From contig NZ_FNMV01000007.1 in assembly GCF_900106645.1 (NCBI RefSeq), positions 150,275 through 214,274 of the forward strand: a DNA stretch of 64,000 nt, read 5' to 3'. A program made the translations under genes and the position numbers. Positions 29,074 through 38,409 of the stretch are shown here, in pieces. The stretch comes from Flavobacterium degerlachei. Its GTDB lineage: Bacteria; Bacteroidota; Bacteroidia; Flavobacteriales; Flavobacteriaceae. Each line of letters opens with the position of its first letter. Position 1 is the stretch's first letter. The notes under the pieces are model-generated. The model made no database searches, was not told where the DNA came from, and saw nothing but the letters and a program-made list of their open reading frames with translations.

Positions 29074-29343
29074 TTATGCTTTCTTTAATTTCTCAATAAT
29101 GGTCAGCTTCTTTGCTTCGGCCATTTTCATACTTCCATTTGATTTGTTTGGAGCAAACCATTGACCAATTATTTTGTCCATCAGTTTAGACTGATTTTCA
29201 TAGGCATTACAAGTTTCACACATAGCTTTGTGTGCCTGTAATTGCATTTTTTCCTTTATTGTCAAAGGAGTAAGCATTTGTTTGTCTATCAGCTCTGTTG
29301 ATTTTTTACAAGTCCTCAACAACATTCTCATTACTATGTGCAT
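29074..29343 (-). CDS. Small soluble zinc-binding anti-sigma-like protein
   Basis: 89 residues without a membrane segment. It carries the H-x3-C-x2-C zinc anti-sigma signature (His38, Cys42, Cys45) and an upstream Cys12 that could be the remaining ligand. It starts 22 bases after the ECF sigma factor gene, the usual position of its anti-sigma factor. Soluble ZAS proteins of this size bind their sigma factor until oxidation or zinc loss releases it. No second, periplasmic sensing domain is present, so any signal would be cytoplasmic. An alternative start at the ATG at 29331 would shorten it by four residues. Confidence 0.65.
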   Translation of the reverse strand: MHIVMRMLLRTCKKSTELIDKQMLTPLTIKEKMQLQAHKAMCETCNAYENQSKLMDKIIGQWFAPNKSNGSMKMAEAKKLTIIEKLKKA

Positions 29344-29365
29344 TTTCTCTATCGTTAAAGTGTTA

Positions 29366-29947
29366 CTAAACCCATTTTAATTCTAAACATTTTCTCAATA
29401 GCAGTTTTGATCTATGTACGATCTGCCAGTAATTAGACGATGTGATTTCTAGTTCCTGACAAATTTCGGTCGTGTCTTTATCAGATAGATATTTGGATGT
29501 AACGGCTAGTTTCCATTTTTGAGGTAAATCGTCCATACATTCCTGCATCACATCATTGAATTCGGGATTGTCTAATAGCTCTTCATCCTGGTCCCAAATT
29601 GCTTTGATCTCATTGTCTTTCCAGCATCCATAGGCGTTAAACATGCCTTCTGACAACTCAAAACCGCTGTTTTCAGTCAAACTAAATGTTTGTTTAGTCG
29701 TTTTAGCACTCTTGCGGTAATAGTCAATTACTTTGTTATTAAGGATAGAAAATAACCAAGTTTTAGGTTGGCTTTTCCCTTGAAAAGTATCTATTTTATT
29801 AAATGCCGACAAAAAGGTTTCTTGTACTAAGTCTTCGGCAGTCTCTTTTGAAGAGGTTTTGTAAAATGCCCAACTATAAAGTTCATCGCTAAATTGATTG
29901 ACCCATTGTTCTAATATCGTTTTTGGGTTTTCGTTTATAACATCCAT
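29366..29947 (-). CDS. ECF-type RNA polymerase sigma factor
   Basis: 193 residues. Region 2 is visible around residues 14-85 (LYSWAFYKTSSKETAEDLVQ and PKTWLFSILNNKVIDYYRK), and region 4 near 135-190 (MDDLPQKWKLAV, then an HTH with CQELEITSSNYWQIVHRSK). The loop between them is longer than in short ECF factors. It starts 28 bases after the GT87-like gene and is followed by the small zinc-binding anti-sigma candidate, so the pair probably senses a condition and may autoregulate this minus-strand cluster. The promoter it recognises cannot be read here. Confidence 0.88.
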   Translation of the reverse strand: MDVINENPKTILEQWVNQFSDELYSWAFYKTSSKETAEDLVQETFLSAFNKIDTFQGKSQPKTWLFSILNNKVIDYYRKSAKTTKQTFSLTENSGFELSEGMFNAYGCWKDNEIKAIWDQDEELLDNPEFNDVMQECMDDLPQKWKLAVTSKYLSDKDTTEICQELEITSSNYWQIVHRSKLLLRKCLELKWV

Positions 29948-29975
29948 AAGTATATTCAGGCTTCATTATTTTTAA

Positions 29976-31319
29976 TTATGCCAAATGTACTATTTTTTTG
30001 TTGCGAAGAAAGTTAGTGTTTTCATAAATTAAATAGGAAAAAACTAGCAGATACTCGATTGCTATTAACCAATAGTTTTCTTTAAACTCTGAATTGGAGT
30101 AGGCAGCGTAGCTTAATATTACTGTTAAACTCCAAACGATTGGGTAGTTGTATTTTGTAAAAATGCCAATTAAAATTAGATTGATAACGTACCAAGGATG
30201 TACTGTTGTAGACGTAAAAAGATATACGGTTAATACCACTAGAAAATTTTGAAACAGATCTAGTGTTGTTTTGTTCTTACCTTTGAATGCTTTGTAAACG
30301 ATAAAAAGTACAATTAAAATAGGTGTAATTTTACCAGTTGTGTGAATAACGTTGTAGCCTTTAATCCAATAACCTACTTCACGTATGATATAATAGATAC
30401 TGGCATTAAACTCAAAATTTGTAAACCACAAACCTATGGTGTCGCTGTAATTTTGAATAAGTTCAGCAGAAAGAAACGGCAAGAAAAGAATGATGTTAGT
30501 CCCAATTACAATACAGTAAAACAAAATTGCCTTTTTCCATCCTAACTTTTGTAAAAATAAAGGCAATAGTAATAACGGAAGCAACTTTGTTGAAATAGAT
30601 AAGGCTAAAATCACAGCTGCCGTTTTCCATTTGTTTTCATGCAGTAAATACATGCTCCAAACAAAGAAGAACAACATCACGCCTTCAAAATGAAGGTTTG
30701 AAGTAAGTTCAATTATCACTAATGGATTTAACAAATACCAGAAAATGCCATATTTTTCGATTCCTAATTTCGCTAATAATTTGCTTCCAAAATACAAGGT
30801 TCCCAGATCGGCAGCTATGATAATTAGTCGCATTCCTATGACTGCTCCAATTACAGAATTGGCACTAAAAAAGGCAGCAATTGCAAAAAATAATTGGTTT
30901 ATAGGAGGATAGTTCGAAAAATGGCTGGCACTCAAACTGCCCATTCCGTCGAATAGCTCTTTGGCGTTAGCCAAGTTAAAATTAGCTTGATGTATTAAAT
31001 CATTAGGTAAGTATAGGTATGGATTTATTCCTTGAAGCAATAAACGACCATCCCAAATGAAACGGTAATAATCCTGTGATAGATTAGGAGAAACGACCAT
31101 TAATACTAACCTAAAAAGTATCGTAGCGCCTATGAGAAAAGGGATATTGTCTTTTTGCAATTTTATAATTTGGTACAATAAAACAAATAAAAAGCTATAC
31201 GCAATCACTAGATTAATAAATTCTGAGCGATTTAATACATATCCTATGTAGCCATATAATAGGGCACTTATAAGGAGATATAAATAAGATTTTACAGTAT
31301 TTGAATCTAAAGAATTCAT
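29976..31319 (-). CDS. Polytopic GT87/DUF2029-like glycosyltransferase
   Basis: 447 residues with roughly a dozen predicted membrane segments. The first large loop carries [20 protein letters not shown] near residue 78, corresponding to the acidic catalytic loop of GT-C type transferases (family usual form: D-x-Y-R-Y-x-W-D-G-R). GT-C enzymes use polyprenyl-phosphate sugars on the outer face of the inner membrane. Its start overlaps the stop of the preceding GT2 gene by one base (TAATG), showing translational coupling. A partner GT2 resembling polyprenol-phosphate mannosyl synthase (32826-33515) could make its donor. Acceptor unknown. Confidence 0.78.
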   Translation of the reverse strand: MNSLDSNTVKSYLYLLISALLYGYIGYVLNRSEFINLVIAYSFLFVLLYQIIKLQKDNIPFLIGATILFRLVLMVVSPNLSQDYYRFIWDGRLLLQGINPYLYLPNDLIHQANFNLANAKELFDGMGSLSASHFSNYPPINQLFFAIAAFFSANSVIGAVIGMRLIIIAADLGTLYFGSKLLAKLGIEKYGIFWYLLNPLVIIELTSNLHFEGVMLFFFVWSMYLLHENKWKTAAVILALSISTKLLPLLLLPLFLQKLGWKKAILFYCIVIGTNIILFLPFLSAELIQNYSDTIGLWFTNFEFNASIYYIIREVGYWIKGYNVIHTTGKITPILIVLFIVYKAFKGKNKTTLDLFQNFLVVLTVYLFTSTTVHPWYVINLILIGIFTKYNYPIVWSLTVILSYAAYSNSEFKENYWLIAIEYLLVFSYLIYENTNFLRNKKIVHLA

Positions 31320-32800
31320 TAGTTATTATCTGTAATTGATTTTATGAAAACAAAGCTAAAGCCTGTTAAAAGCATGAAGTGAAGAGCAATTATACTATAA
31401 TCATTTAATATAACTGCGCTGTAAATACCAAATAGAAAATAAAGGATTAAGCCTCCTTCGACAAATATGTTTTTAGATATTTTTTTAGACAGGTAACTAT
31501 TTTGTTTCCACTTGTCTTTTAGCCCTTCAATATTCAATTTTGGAGTTCTAATAAAGTCACTTTTTTTGCCCCATAATCCTTCAAGCACCGCTATTGTATT
31601 ATGAAAGGAAAAGCCCATCACAATAGTGTAAAAAGTAAGAAACATTCGAGTGTACCTCAAGAAGTTTTTATATCCTCCGCCATGAAGGCTTTTAAAAGTA
31701 ACCCAATAACTGATAAAAAACAGTAATGAGCTAATAACAAAGAATACTAATACATCAAATATAGCATCAAACTGAAGGTATTTGTTTTTAATATATAAAA
31801 CGGGTACGCTTAATATTGCCATGACAAAAATAGCTAGGAACATGCTGCTGTTTAGTAGGTGCAAAATTCCATGCACTTTTGTTTTAAAACCAGTTGATTT
31901 AGATTGTACTAAACGAATTGCATTTTTACTGAAATTCTCAGCACCGCCTTTATTCCATCTAAATTGTTGCGAACGCGCCGCACTAATGATAGCAGGCAAC
32001 TCAGCTGGTGTTTCTACTTGTTCTAAATATTTAAATTTCCAGTTTTTTAATTGTGCACGATAGCTCAAATCCAAATCCTCAGTTAGGGTATCGCTTTCCC
32101 AATTCCCAGCGTCAAGAATACATTCTTTTCTCCAAACACCAGCTGTACCGTTAAAATTGATAAAGTGGGATTTAGAATTCCTGCCTACTTGTTCTAGTGT
32201 AAAATGAGCATCTAAAGCAAAGGCTTGAATCTTTGTGAGCAGTGAATAATCCCGATTTAAATGTCCCCAACGTGTTTGTACTACGCCAATTTTTGGATCC
32301 TTAAAATAAGGAATAGTTTTATAAAGCCAGTCTTTTTGAGGAACAAAGTCAGCGTCAAAAATCGCTATAAATTCTCCCTTAGCGTGAACTAAACCTTCCT
32401 TTAGCGCGCCAGCTTTAAAACCGGATCTGTTGGTTCTTTTTATTTGTTTAATATCGATGCCGGTAGCAGCAATTTGCTGAATCAAAGCAGCGGTTTCAGT
32501 TACACTTTCGTCAGTACTGTCATCCAATACTTGTATTTCTAATTTATCCTTGGGATACTCAAGTTTTGCTATTGTTGTCAATAATCGTTCGATCACATAT
32601 TTCTCATTATAAATAGGTAATTGTATAGTAACATAAGGAATTTCCTCATTATTCGAAAAGTCAAATTGTATCGACTGATCCTTTGTTTTTTTACTTTTAA
32701 GGTAGTTAAGCAGCAAATTAAATTGCGCTAAACTATAAAAGAAAACTAGTAAAATGGAGATTGCGTATAGTATTACGATAATATAAGAAAGCTGTAGCAT
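31319..32800 (-). CDS. Processive-type GT2 glycosyltransferase, membrane
   Basis: 493 residues from the ATG at 32800. An upstream in-frame ATG at 32857 would overlap the previous gene by 32 bases and put hydrophilic residues before the first membrane helix, so I choose the later one. After one N-terminal helix comes a GT2 domain (about residues 45-290) with [25 protein letters not shown] (DxD), TEDLDLSYR (TED) and QQFRWNKGG (QxxRW). It then has four or so C-terminal membrane segments. The QxxRW signature places it with cellulose synthase-like or CsbB/ceramide-glucosyltransferase-like enzymes that glycosylate lipid or polymer acceptors at the cytoplasmic membrane. Substrate unknown. Confidence 0.82.
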   Translation of the reverse strand: MLQLSYIIVILYAISILLVFFYSLAQFNLLLNYLKSKKTKDQSIQFDFSNNEEIPYVTIQLPIYNEKYVIERLLTTIAKLEYPKDKLEIQVLDDSTDESVTETAALIQQIAATGIDIKQIKRTNRSGFKAGALKEGLVHAKGEFIAIFDADFVPQKDWLYKTIPYFKDPKIGVVQTRWGHLNRDYSLLTKIQAFALDAHFTLEQVGRNSKSHFINFNGTAGVWRKECILDAGNWESDTLTEDLDLSYRAQLKNWKFKYLEQVETPAELPAIISAARSQQFRWNKGGAENFSKNAIRLVQSKSTGFKTKVHGILHLLNSSMFLAIFVMAILSVPVLYIKNKYLQFDAIFDVLVFFVISSLLFFISYWVTFKSLHGGGYKNFLRYTRMFLTFYTIVMGFSFHNTIAVLEGLWGKKSDFIRTPKLNIEGLKDKWKQNSYLSKKISKNIFVEGGLILYFLFGIYSAVILNDYSIIALHFMLLTGFSFVFIKSITDNN

Positions 32801-32825
32801 GTTATTGTTTAACCTTTTCAGGTTG

Positions 32826-33515
32826 TTATTTAAATGTATATTTGAAAATCCAGCCAATTATTTTTATTCCGGCCATGATAGAGCCTTTAACTGTTCCAGA
32901 GACCTTAGAAACCCCGATTCTATTTTTGTAACGAACAGGTATTTCGACATAGCTCATGTTTTGTTTCAAGACTTTTAACTGCATTTCCACAGTCCAACCA
33001 TAGGTTTTGTCTTGCATGTTCAAAGCTAGTAGTTTTTCATACTTAATTGCTCGAAATGGACCCAGATCAGTATATTTTGCATTAAAAAATAGCCCCATCA
33101 AGAAAGTGGCCAGCCAGTTTCCGAAAATCTGCTGTGGTGTCATAGAATGATTTTCACGCAAAGACTCGACTCTAGCACCAACGACAAAGTCCATATTGTC
33201 ATTGAGTATTGGAGCAATTATTTTGTTTAATTCCTCAGGATAGTCTGAATAATCACCGTCTAGAAAAACGATAATATCTGGTTTTATTTCTTGTTTCGAA
33301 ATGTATTCCATTCCTTTTAAGCAAGCATAACCATAGCCTTTTCTGTTTTCTGAAAGTACTGTTGCGCCAGCTCCTTCTGCAGCCTTTATGGTGTTGTCAG
33401 TTGAATTGTTGCTAATAACAATTACTTCATTGACTGTATTTGGAATTTCATTAATGACATTGGCAATGGCTTGTTCTTCATTATAAGCGGGAATAATTAC
33501 TTTTATTATACTCAT
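32826..33515 (-). CDS. GT2 polyprenol-phosphate sugar synthase-like
   Basis: 229 residues. It is a GT-A fold: VIIPAYNEEQ at the start, VISNNSTDNT, FLDGDYSDYPEE (metal-binding DGDYSD near residue 92), VVGARVESLRENHS and a C-terminal KYRNRIGVSKVSG-like segment (YKNRIGVSKVSG). The C-terminal 25 residues are hydrophobic and may touch the membrane. It resembles dolichyl/polyprenyl-phosphate mannose or glucose synthases, which would supply the donor for the polytopic GT-C-like enzyme two genes downstream. It overlaps the MORN-like gene in front by four bases and is coupled to it. Confidence 0.82.
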   Translation of the reverse strand: MSIIKVIIPAYNEEQAIANVINEIPNTVNEVIVISNNSTDNTIKAAEGAGATVLSENRKGYGYACLKGMEYISKQEIKPDIIVFLDGDYSDYPEELNKIIAPILNDNMDFVVGARVESLRENHSMTPQQIFGNWLATFLMGLFFNAKYTDLGPFRAIKYEKLLALNMQDKTYGWTVEMQLKVLKQNMSYVEIPVRYKNRIGVSKVSGTVKGSIMAGIKIIGWIFKYTFK

Positions 33516-33913
33516 AAGAAGTTTATATTATTGTCTTTCTTGAACTCAGCTAATGAATTCCATTCATTTGTTTTATTACCCATAAAATATTTTTCGGCTC
33601 TAATAATTTGACTGTTTCGATAAAACAGCGAAAAACCATTTATTAAATCGTTTTTAAACTCGCTTTTTTTGGTGATTTCCTGATTGGAATTATAAAAAAT
33701 CCACCATTTGCATTTCTTGTTATTTATAAAATGACCTTCTTCTTTTTTATTTCCGTTTTCGAAATAGTAAAACCAGTAGTCCACTCTTTGATTTTGGTTT
33801 AACCAACCTTCTGATTTTAATTTGCCGTTATCGTAATACTCCTTAGAATAGAATTTTTGGCCAGATACTTGGAAAAAAGTGAATAAAAGCAATATGTAAA
33901 ACCCTTGTTTCAC
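33512..33913 (-). CDS. Exported MORN-variant repeat protein
   Basis: 133 residues with a signal peptide (cut near VSGQ, residue 19). It has about four tandem repeats of the YxNGKxKxEG type (YYDNGKLKSEG, YFENGNKKEEG, then more divergent copies), matching the MORN_2/YwqK-type repeat. Such proteins are common in Flavobacteriia. Their function is unsettled despite the frequent database label as antitoxin YwqK. No toxin partner is present. It sits between the polyferredoxin gene (1-base gap) and the GT2 gene (4-base overlap), so it is part of the cluster. A periplasmic scaffold role is only a guess. Confidence 0.72.
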   Translation of the reverse strand: MKQGFYILLLFTFFQVSGQKFYSKEYYDNGKLKSEGWLNQNQRVDYWFYYFENGNKKEEGHFINNKKCKWWIFYNSNQEITKKSEFKNDLINGFSLFYRNSQIIRAEKYFMGNKTNEWNSLAEFKKDNNINFL

Positions 33914-33914
33914 T

Positions 33915-35507
33915 TTATTTATTGTTAAGCAAATCCATTAAATTCACATCATTTCCTAATAGGATTTCATTTGAATTTATTCTTCCTTCTTCAGAACCAT
34001 TTTCTAATTTTAAAACACCTCTTGGACATACAGCAGCACATATCCCGCAACCTACGCAAGAGGAACGAACAATATTTTCTCCTTTTTGAGCATAGCTTCT
34101 TACGTCTATTCCCATTTCGCAATGCGTTGTACAATTTCCGCAAGATATGCATTGTCCACCATTTGTAGTAATTCTAAATTTTGAAAATAAACGTTGTTGC
34201 AATCCTAAAATAGCAGCCATTGGACAACCAAAACGGCACCAAACACGGTTCCCTAAAAGAGGATAAAAACCTACGCCAACAACACCACTAAAAGCAGCAC
34301 CTATAGCAAAACCATACCATTTTCTTAATGCGTAACTATCTACAAAAAGAATGTTTTGATTGCCAGAAAAGAAATTAATTGCGATCGCAATAATGATTAT
34401 GGCAACTAAAGATAACATAGTGTACTTAGCATCTGCGTCTAAATCTTGGCGTTTAAAATAGAATAAAGTTCCAGTAAAAAGGACTAAAAAAGCCACGATT
34501 CCGTATATAAATTGGTTTCTTGTAATAAAACTCAACTCAGGGTTATTAGATAAAAAAGTAAAAATTACTGCGATAGTAGTTATAAATGAAAACACTAAAA
34601 CAGAGTGAATCATCCAACGTTCAACTTTCCAAACTTTTTCAGTAGAATTTGATAAGTGTCGAAAAGGATCTCCAGCCGTTTCTGCAAGACCACCGCAGCC
34701 ACATACCCAAGAGCAGTACCATCTTTTACCGTAGAAGTAAGTAAGAATTGGAGAAATAATAAATATCATGGCAACACCAAAAATCAGCATAAACATTCCC
34801 AGATTCCCACCTTGAATCATATTAGTCAAATGCCAATCTTCAAAGAAATAGTAATTTAAGGGCCACATATTCTTTAAATCCTTTGCAAAATAGGGTAGTT
34901 CAGGATTTAATTTAGAAAGAATTTCAGGAATTAAAAAAGCAAAACCCAATTGGAAAAACATTACAGAAATAGTACGAACTAATTGATATTTATTGTGTCT
35001 GTATTTTAAAATAAATTTGTAGCCCAAACCTAAAATCGCAACTGTATAAAAGGTTCCATATACAAACCATTCACTAGCAGCATGTCCGTTTAAAAAATAG
35101 CTGAAAGGATCAAAGAAACCTACAATTCCAGAATTGGCAGCTCCGTTTTCTCCCAATCCTAAATAAGTTGGAAACCAATATAATACAACATAAAAGGAAG
35201 TTAATAAAATACCAATCATATAGGCAAGAATCCCTCTGTTAGTAAGTGATTTATGGAAAAGTCCGTTGTTACTAATTCCTTCTGGTCTAGATAAATAAGT
35301 GCTTCTAGCATACATTACAATTCCTATTAAAATGGAGGAAATTGAAATAGTAAACCACACTGTTTTATTTGGAAAATTGACATTAAAAAAAGCCAATGTC
35401 ATAATGAAAAGCCCAATAAAACCAAGCGTTAGTCCTAGTTTTTGAATAGTATTTAACTCATTGTCCTGATGCGATGCAAGCGATATATTTTTTGCTGATT
35501 TGCTCAT
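33915..35507 (-). CDS. Membrane polyferredoxin, NapH/CcoG-like
   Basis: 530 residues with several predicted membrane segments. Cysteine motifs typical of NapH/NosR/CcoG-type proteins are visible: WYCSWVCGCGG near residue 263, VWCRFGCPM near 423, then two ferredoxin clusters CISCGNCTTHC and CVGCGICAAVCP near 452-495. It would pass electrons across or along the cytoplasmic membrane. It starts one base after the FAD oxidoreductase stop, suggesting a redox pair. No nitrate, nitrite, nitrous oxide or cytochrome oxidase genes are near. I infer electron delivery to another enzyme, possibly the di-iron hydroxylase at 39229-40101. Confidence 0.8.
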   Translation of the reverse strand: MSKSAKNISLASHQDNELNTIQKLGLTLGFIGLFIMTLAFFNVNFPNKTVWFTISISSILIGIVMYARSTYLSRPEGISNNGLFHKSLTNRGILAYMIGILLTSFYVVLYWFPTYLGLGENGAANSGIVGFFDPFSYFLNGHAASEWFVYGTFYTVAILGLGYKFILKYRHNKYQLVRTISVMFFQLGFAFLIPEILSKLNPELPYFAKDLKNMWPLNYYFFEDWHLTNMIQGGNLGMFMLIFGVAMIFIISPILTYFYGKRWYCSWVCGCGGLAETAGDPFRHLSNSTEKVWKVERWMIHSVLVFSFITTIAVIFTFLSNNPELSFITRNQFIYGIVAFLVLFTGTLFYFKRQDLDADAKYTMLSLVAIIIIAIAINFFSGNQNILFVDSYALRKWYGFAIGAAFSGVVGVGFYPLLGNRVWCRFGCPMAAILGLQQRLFSKFRITTNGGQCISCGNCTTHCEMGIDVRSYAQKGENIVRSSCVGCGICAAVCPRGVLKLENGSEEGRINSNEILLGNDVNLMDLLNNK

Positions 35508-35508
35508 T

Positions 35509-36804
35509 TTATTCTGTTTTTAATCCAATGAATTCGTTTGTAAACTGCTGTTGTATTTCTTTGTCATGATTGGTAAAAAACTCTGGATCAAAGTTGGCTT
35601 CTGCCAAATGATGCATAACATAATCAACCGTTTTTTTATCAGTAAGTACCTTGTCAAAAAATTCATGACGCATGCGTATTCCAAAAGTATTTATACCTAG
35701 AAATACTCGACTTTCTTGATGAAATGAAATTCGAATGGCTTTTTTACCGTCCTTATGTTCCCAATAAAAATGATTTTCGTTTTCTTGAGCTTGCGCCCAA
35801 ACCCATCCGTAAGTCTGGTATTCGATATCTAAAAATTTAGCTGAATTGAACCAATGACCTGGATTGTATTGAGTTGGTTTTCCTGTCAATGTTTGTGCCA
35901 GGGCTTCACCCATCATTCTACCAGTGTACCATACTGCTTCGATTGGTCGGCGTAAATCGATACCTTCATGCTGTTCGGCACAATCACCAATGGCATAGAT
36001 ACCCTTGATATTAGTCTCCAGAAAACGGTTTACTTTCACTCCTCGACCTAGCTCAATTCCAGAATTTTTTAGAAAACTTACATTTGGCGAAACACCTGCG
36101 GTCAGACCTACAAGTTCACATTCTATAGTTTCGTTTTTATCTGTTATAATGGCTTTTACATGTCCATTTTCATCAGACAGGATTTCGACTAAATTCGTTT
36201 CCAGACGCAGATCAATATGGTGCTCCAGTATATGTCGATTAATCATCTGGCTTTCGCCGAAAGGCAAAACACCGCTCCAGAAGCTTTTTTCCCGAACTAA
36301 AAAAGTAACGGGAATATTACGAGAGCGCAGCATTTCGGCTAATTCAATGCCAATAAGACCACCGCCTACAATGACGGCACGTTTTGTCGTAGGAGCCCAT
36401 TTTTCTAGCGCCTCTAAATCTTGTTTGTCATACAAACCAGTTACTCCCTGTAAATCTTGACCTGGCCAACCAAATTTATTAGGTGTGGAACCCGTTGCAA
36501 TCACCAATTTATCAAATGAAATACTTGAATTATCTCCCAATAAAAGAGATTTTTCTTTAGCTAATACTTCGGTTACACGCTTATGGATTAGATTGATGTT
36601 ATTTTTTTTCCAAAAATCATTTTCATAAGGTTGTGTATGTTCAAATTTCATATGGCCCATAAATACGTACATCAAAGCCGTTCGGGAAAAGAAAAATTCT
36701 GTTTCTGAAGAGATGATGGTAATTTTTGAATCGGATTGTTTTCGAATGTGACGTGCGAGCGTTACTCCTGAAATTCCGTTACCAATGATGACGATATGTT
36801 CCAT
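35509..36804 (-). CDS. NAD(P)H/FAD-dependent oxidoreductase
   Basis: 431 residues. Two dinucleotide-binding motifs are visible: IIGNGISGVTLARHI (FAD, residues 5-19) and VVGGGLIGIELAEML (NAD(P)H, near 146). The second FAD motif is IYAIGDCAE near 268. This is the class I pyridine nucleotide-disulfide-like fold (rubredoxin reductase / NirB N-terminal type) without the redox CxxxxC, so it should transfer electrons to a protein partner. The adjacent polyferredoxin, one base downstream, is the obvious candidate. The C-terminal 120 residues are aromatic-rich and could form the docking domain. Confidence 0.85.
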   Translation of the reverse strand: MEHIVIIGNGISGVTLARHIRKQSDSKITIISSETEFFFSRTALMYVFMGHMKFEHTQPYENDFWKKNNINLIHKRVTEVLAKEKSLLLGDNSSISFDKLVIATGSTPNKFGWPGQDLQGVTGLYDKQDLEALEKWAPTTKRAVIVGGGLIGIELAEMLRSRNIPVTFLVREKSFWSGVLPFGESQMINRHILEHHIDLRLETNLVEILSDENGHVKAIITDKNETIECELVGLTAGVSPNVSFLKNSGIELGRGVKVNRFLETNIKGIYAIGDCAEQHEGIDLRRPIEAVWYTGRMMGEALAQTLTGKPTQYNPGHWFNSAKFLDIEYQTYGWVWAQAQENENHFYWEHKDGKKAIRISFHQESRVFLGINTFGIRMRHEFFDKVLTDKKTVDYVMHHLAEANFDPEFFTNHDKEIQQQFTNEFIGLKTE

Positions 36805-36887
36805 AGAAAAAGGGATTCGTTAAATAGTTTGTAGGAAATAGAAACTCATTCATAAAGTTATGACTTTAGAATGAAAAGAGACTGTTT

Positions 36888-37643
36888 TTATTTTGTTTTA
36901 AAGCTTGGATCTATTTTGAATGTATCTTTAGTAACGGTAATAAACTTAATGTTCGTTAAGCTTGCGTTTCCAATGTTATTGGTAAGTCCTTCGCCTTCTT
37001 TCCATTCCCAGAAAACCCATTTAGTAGCAATAGGGATTCCATCGACATCTTTATATTCTAAATATTGAATGGCATGTGGGTTTTTCTCCGCTTCTTCTTT
37101 ATTTCCTTTTATAGTAACGATGTAAGCCGCTTTTTCGATTAAATTAGTCTTTTTGTCAGCATAGACTACGTACCAATCATCAGGAGCTTCACCTGTGCCT
37201 GACTTAAATGTTAATTTTTCAGTTAGGTACTCTTCGTGATTGGCTTCTTTGTTGTCATACGCATTCCATATCGTTCCGGGATCAGTAAGTTTATAAGGGA
37301 AAAGGAAAAAATATTCCCAAGTAAAAGCATCAAATCGTACTGTTTCTTCGCTTGGAATATTAGCAGAATAGTAAACCTTATCTTTATCAAATATTATTTT
37401 AGCACCGTTTTTATACTCAATAATTCCTTGTGTTGAATTGGTAAGAACTATGAATTTAGCGTCCATTCTTTCTTTACCTCCAAATTCTAATTTAAAGTCA
37501 AATTGAATCGCTTGCTTTGTAGCAAACTTTTCTTTTTGATGTGCTTTTTCTGTCTTTTGTGTAAAAGTTTCTTTTTCTTCATTTGATTTACATCCTACAA
37601 ATACAAGTGCGGATAACAGGATAGTGGCAACAACTTTCTTCAT
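36888..37643 (-). CDS. Lipoprotein, DUF6503-like
   Basis: 251 residues with lipobox FVGC (Cys18) and a charged linker to about residue 45. The mature domain is beta-rich with aromatic residues (FDFKLEFGGKERMDAKF, WEYFFLFPYKLTDPGT, DDWYVVYADKKTNLIEKAAYIV), a pattern like lipid-carrying LolA/LppX-type half-barrels. From memory this resembles families labelled DUF6503 in Bacteroidota. The resemblance to lipid-binding folds is my inference. It lies between the TIGR04283-like transferase and the FAD oxidoreductase, so it may handle a lipid intermediate made by the cluster. Confidence 0.6.
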   Translation of the reverse strand: MKKVVATILLSALVFVGCKSNEEKETFTQKTEKAHQKEKFATKQAIQFDFKLEFGGKERMDAKFIVLTNSTQGIIEYKNGAKIIFDKDKVYYSANIPSEETVRFDAFTWEYFFLFPYKLTDPGTIWNAYDNKEANHEEYLTEKLTFKSGTGEAPDDWYVVYADKKTNLIEKAAYIVTIKGNKEEAEKNPHAIQYLEYKDVDGIPIATKWVFWEWKEGEGLTNNIGNASLTNIKFITVTKDTFKIDPSFKTK

Positions 37644-37716
37644 CTGGGTCTGATTTTAATATTTATTATTTGAATTTTCTTTTTTTTCGGAACAGCGACT
37701 AAATTGCTTTAACCTT

Positions 37717-38409
37717 CTATTTTATTGTTTTCTTGTAGTAATCCAACATACTTTCTGCTGAATGACCTAAGCTTCGCTTTAAATGAATAACAGCAAAGTG
37801 ATATTGCAAACGCCAAACACCATTTTCGCGATACCTTCTTGCCGAAGTAATCAAATTTTTAGGAATCACGACAAACTGTTTTATATTGTACAGTCTTGAA
37901 ATAATCTCGTTGTCCTCGTAAATGATATAGTTTTCATTAAAGCCAGTTATTTCATTAAATAGTGCTTTAGTGACAAATAGAGACTGATCACCACCCCGAC
38001 AGGAAAGATGATTTATTCTGGTAAACCATTGGGAGACTGCTAAAACAGGATGTTGATAATCAAACTTCATTCGGAAACAACCAGCTTTATTCCCTTTTTG
38101 AATCTGATCCATAATGAGAAAGTCAAAATCCTTAGGCGGGAAACTGTCACAATGTAAAAAATACAGTACTTCGCCAGTGGCAATCTTGGCACCAGCATTT
38201 AACTGTTTTGCTCTTCCTTTTTCAGCTGAAATTTGGATGACATTTTTGTGCTCTGCTACCTTTTTTTGTGAATTGTCAGTACTTCCTCCATCAACAACTA
38301 TAATTTCGATAGTGATTGATTGTGAGGCATTTTTTTCAATATGCCACAAAAGCGTGTCGATTGTCTCAACCTCATTGTAAATGGGGATTATAATCGAGAT
38401 CTTATTCAT
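37717..38409 (-). CDS. TIGR04283-family glycosyltransferase
   Basis: 230 residues of GT2 fold: ISIIIPIYNEVETI at the start, VVDGGSTDNS, EKGRAKQLNAGA and FLHCDSFPP near residue 91, where HCD replaces the common DxD, as is typical for TIGR04283. A CRGGDQSLFV block and an IYEDNEI motif follow. The family is named for association with arsenosugar biosynthesis, along with TIGR04282 (present at 40110-40712). No arsenosugar radical SAM enzyme (ArsS) or arsenite methyltransferase is in the window, so the cluster probably makes something else. The start overlaps the DUF547 gene by eight bases. Confidence 0.85.
   Translation of the reverse strand: MNKISIIIPIYNEVETIDTLLWHIEKNASQSITIEIIVVDGGSTDNSQKKVAEHKNVIQISAEKGRAKQLNAGAKIATGEVLYFLHCDSFPPKDFDFLIMDQIQKGNKAGCFRMKFDYQHPVLAVSQWFTRINHLSCRGGDQSLFVTKALFNEITGFNENYIIYEDNEIISRLYNIKQFVVIPKNLITSARRYRENGVWRLQYHFAVIHLKRSLGHSAESMLDYYKKTIK

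Noticed and set aside
33512..33913. MORN-repeat protein as an antitoxin of a toxin-antitoxin pair
   Set aside because: Only the YwqK label suggests this; it has a signal peptide and no toxin gene is adjacent.
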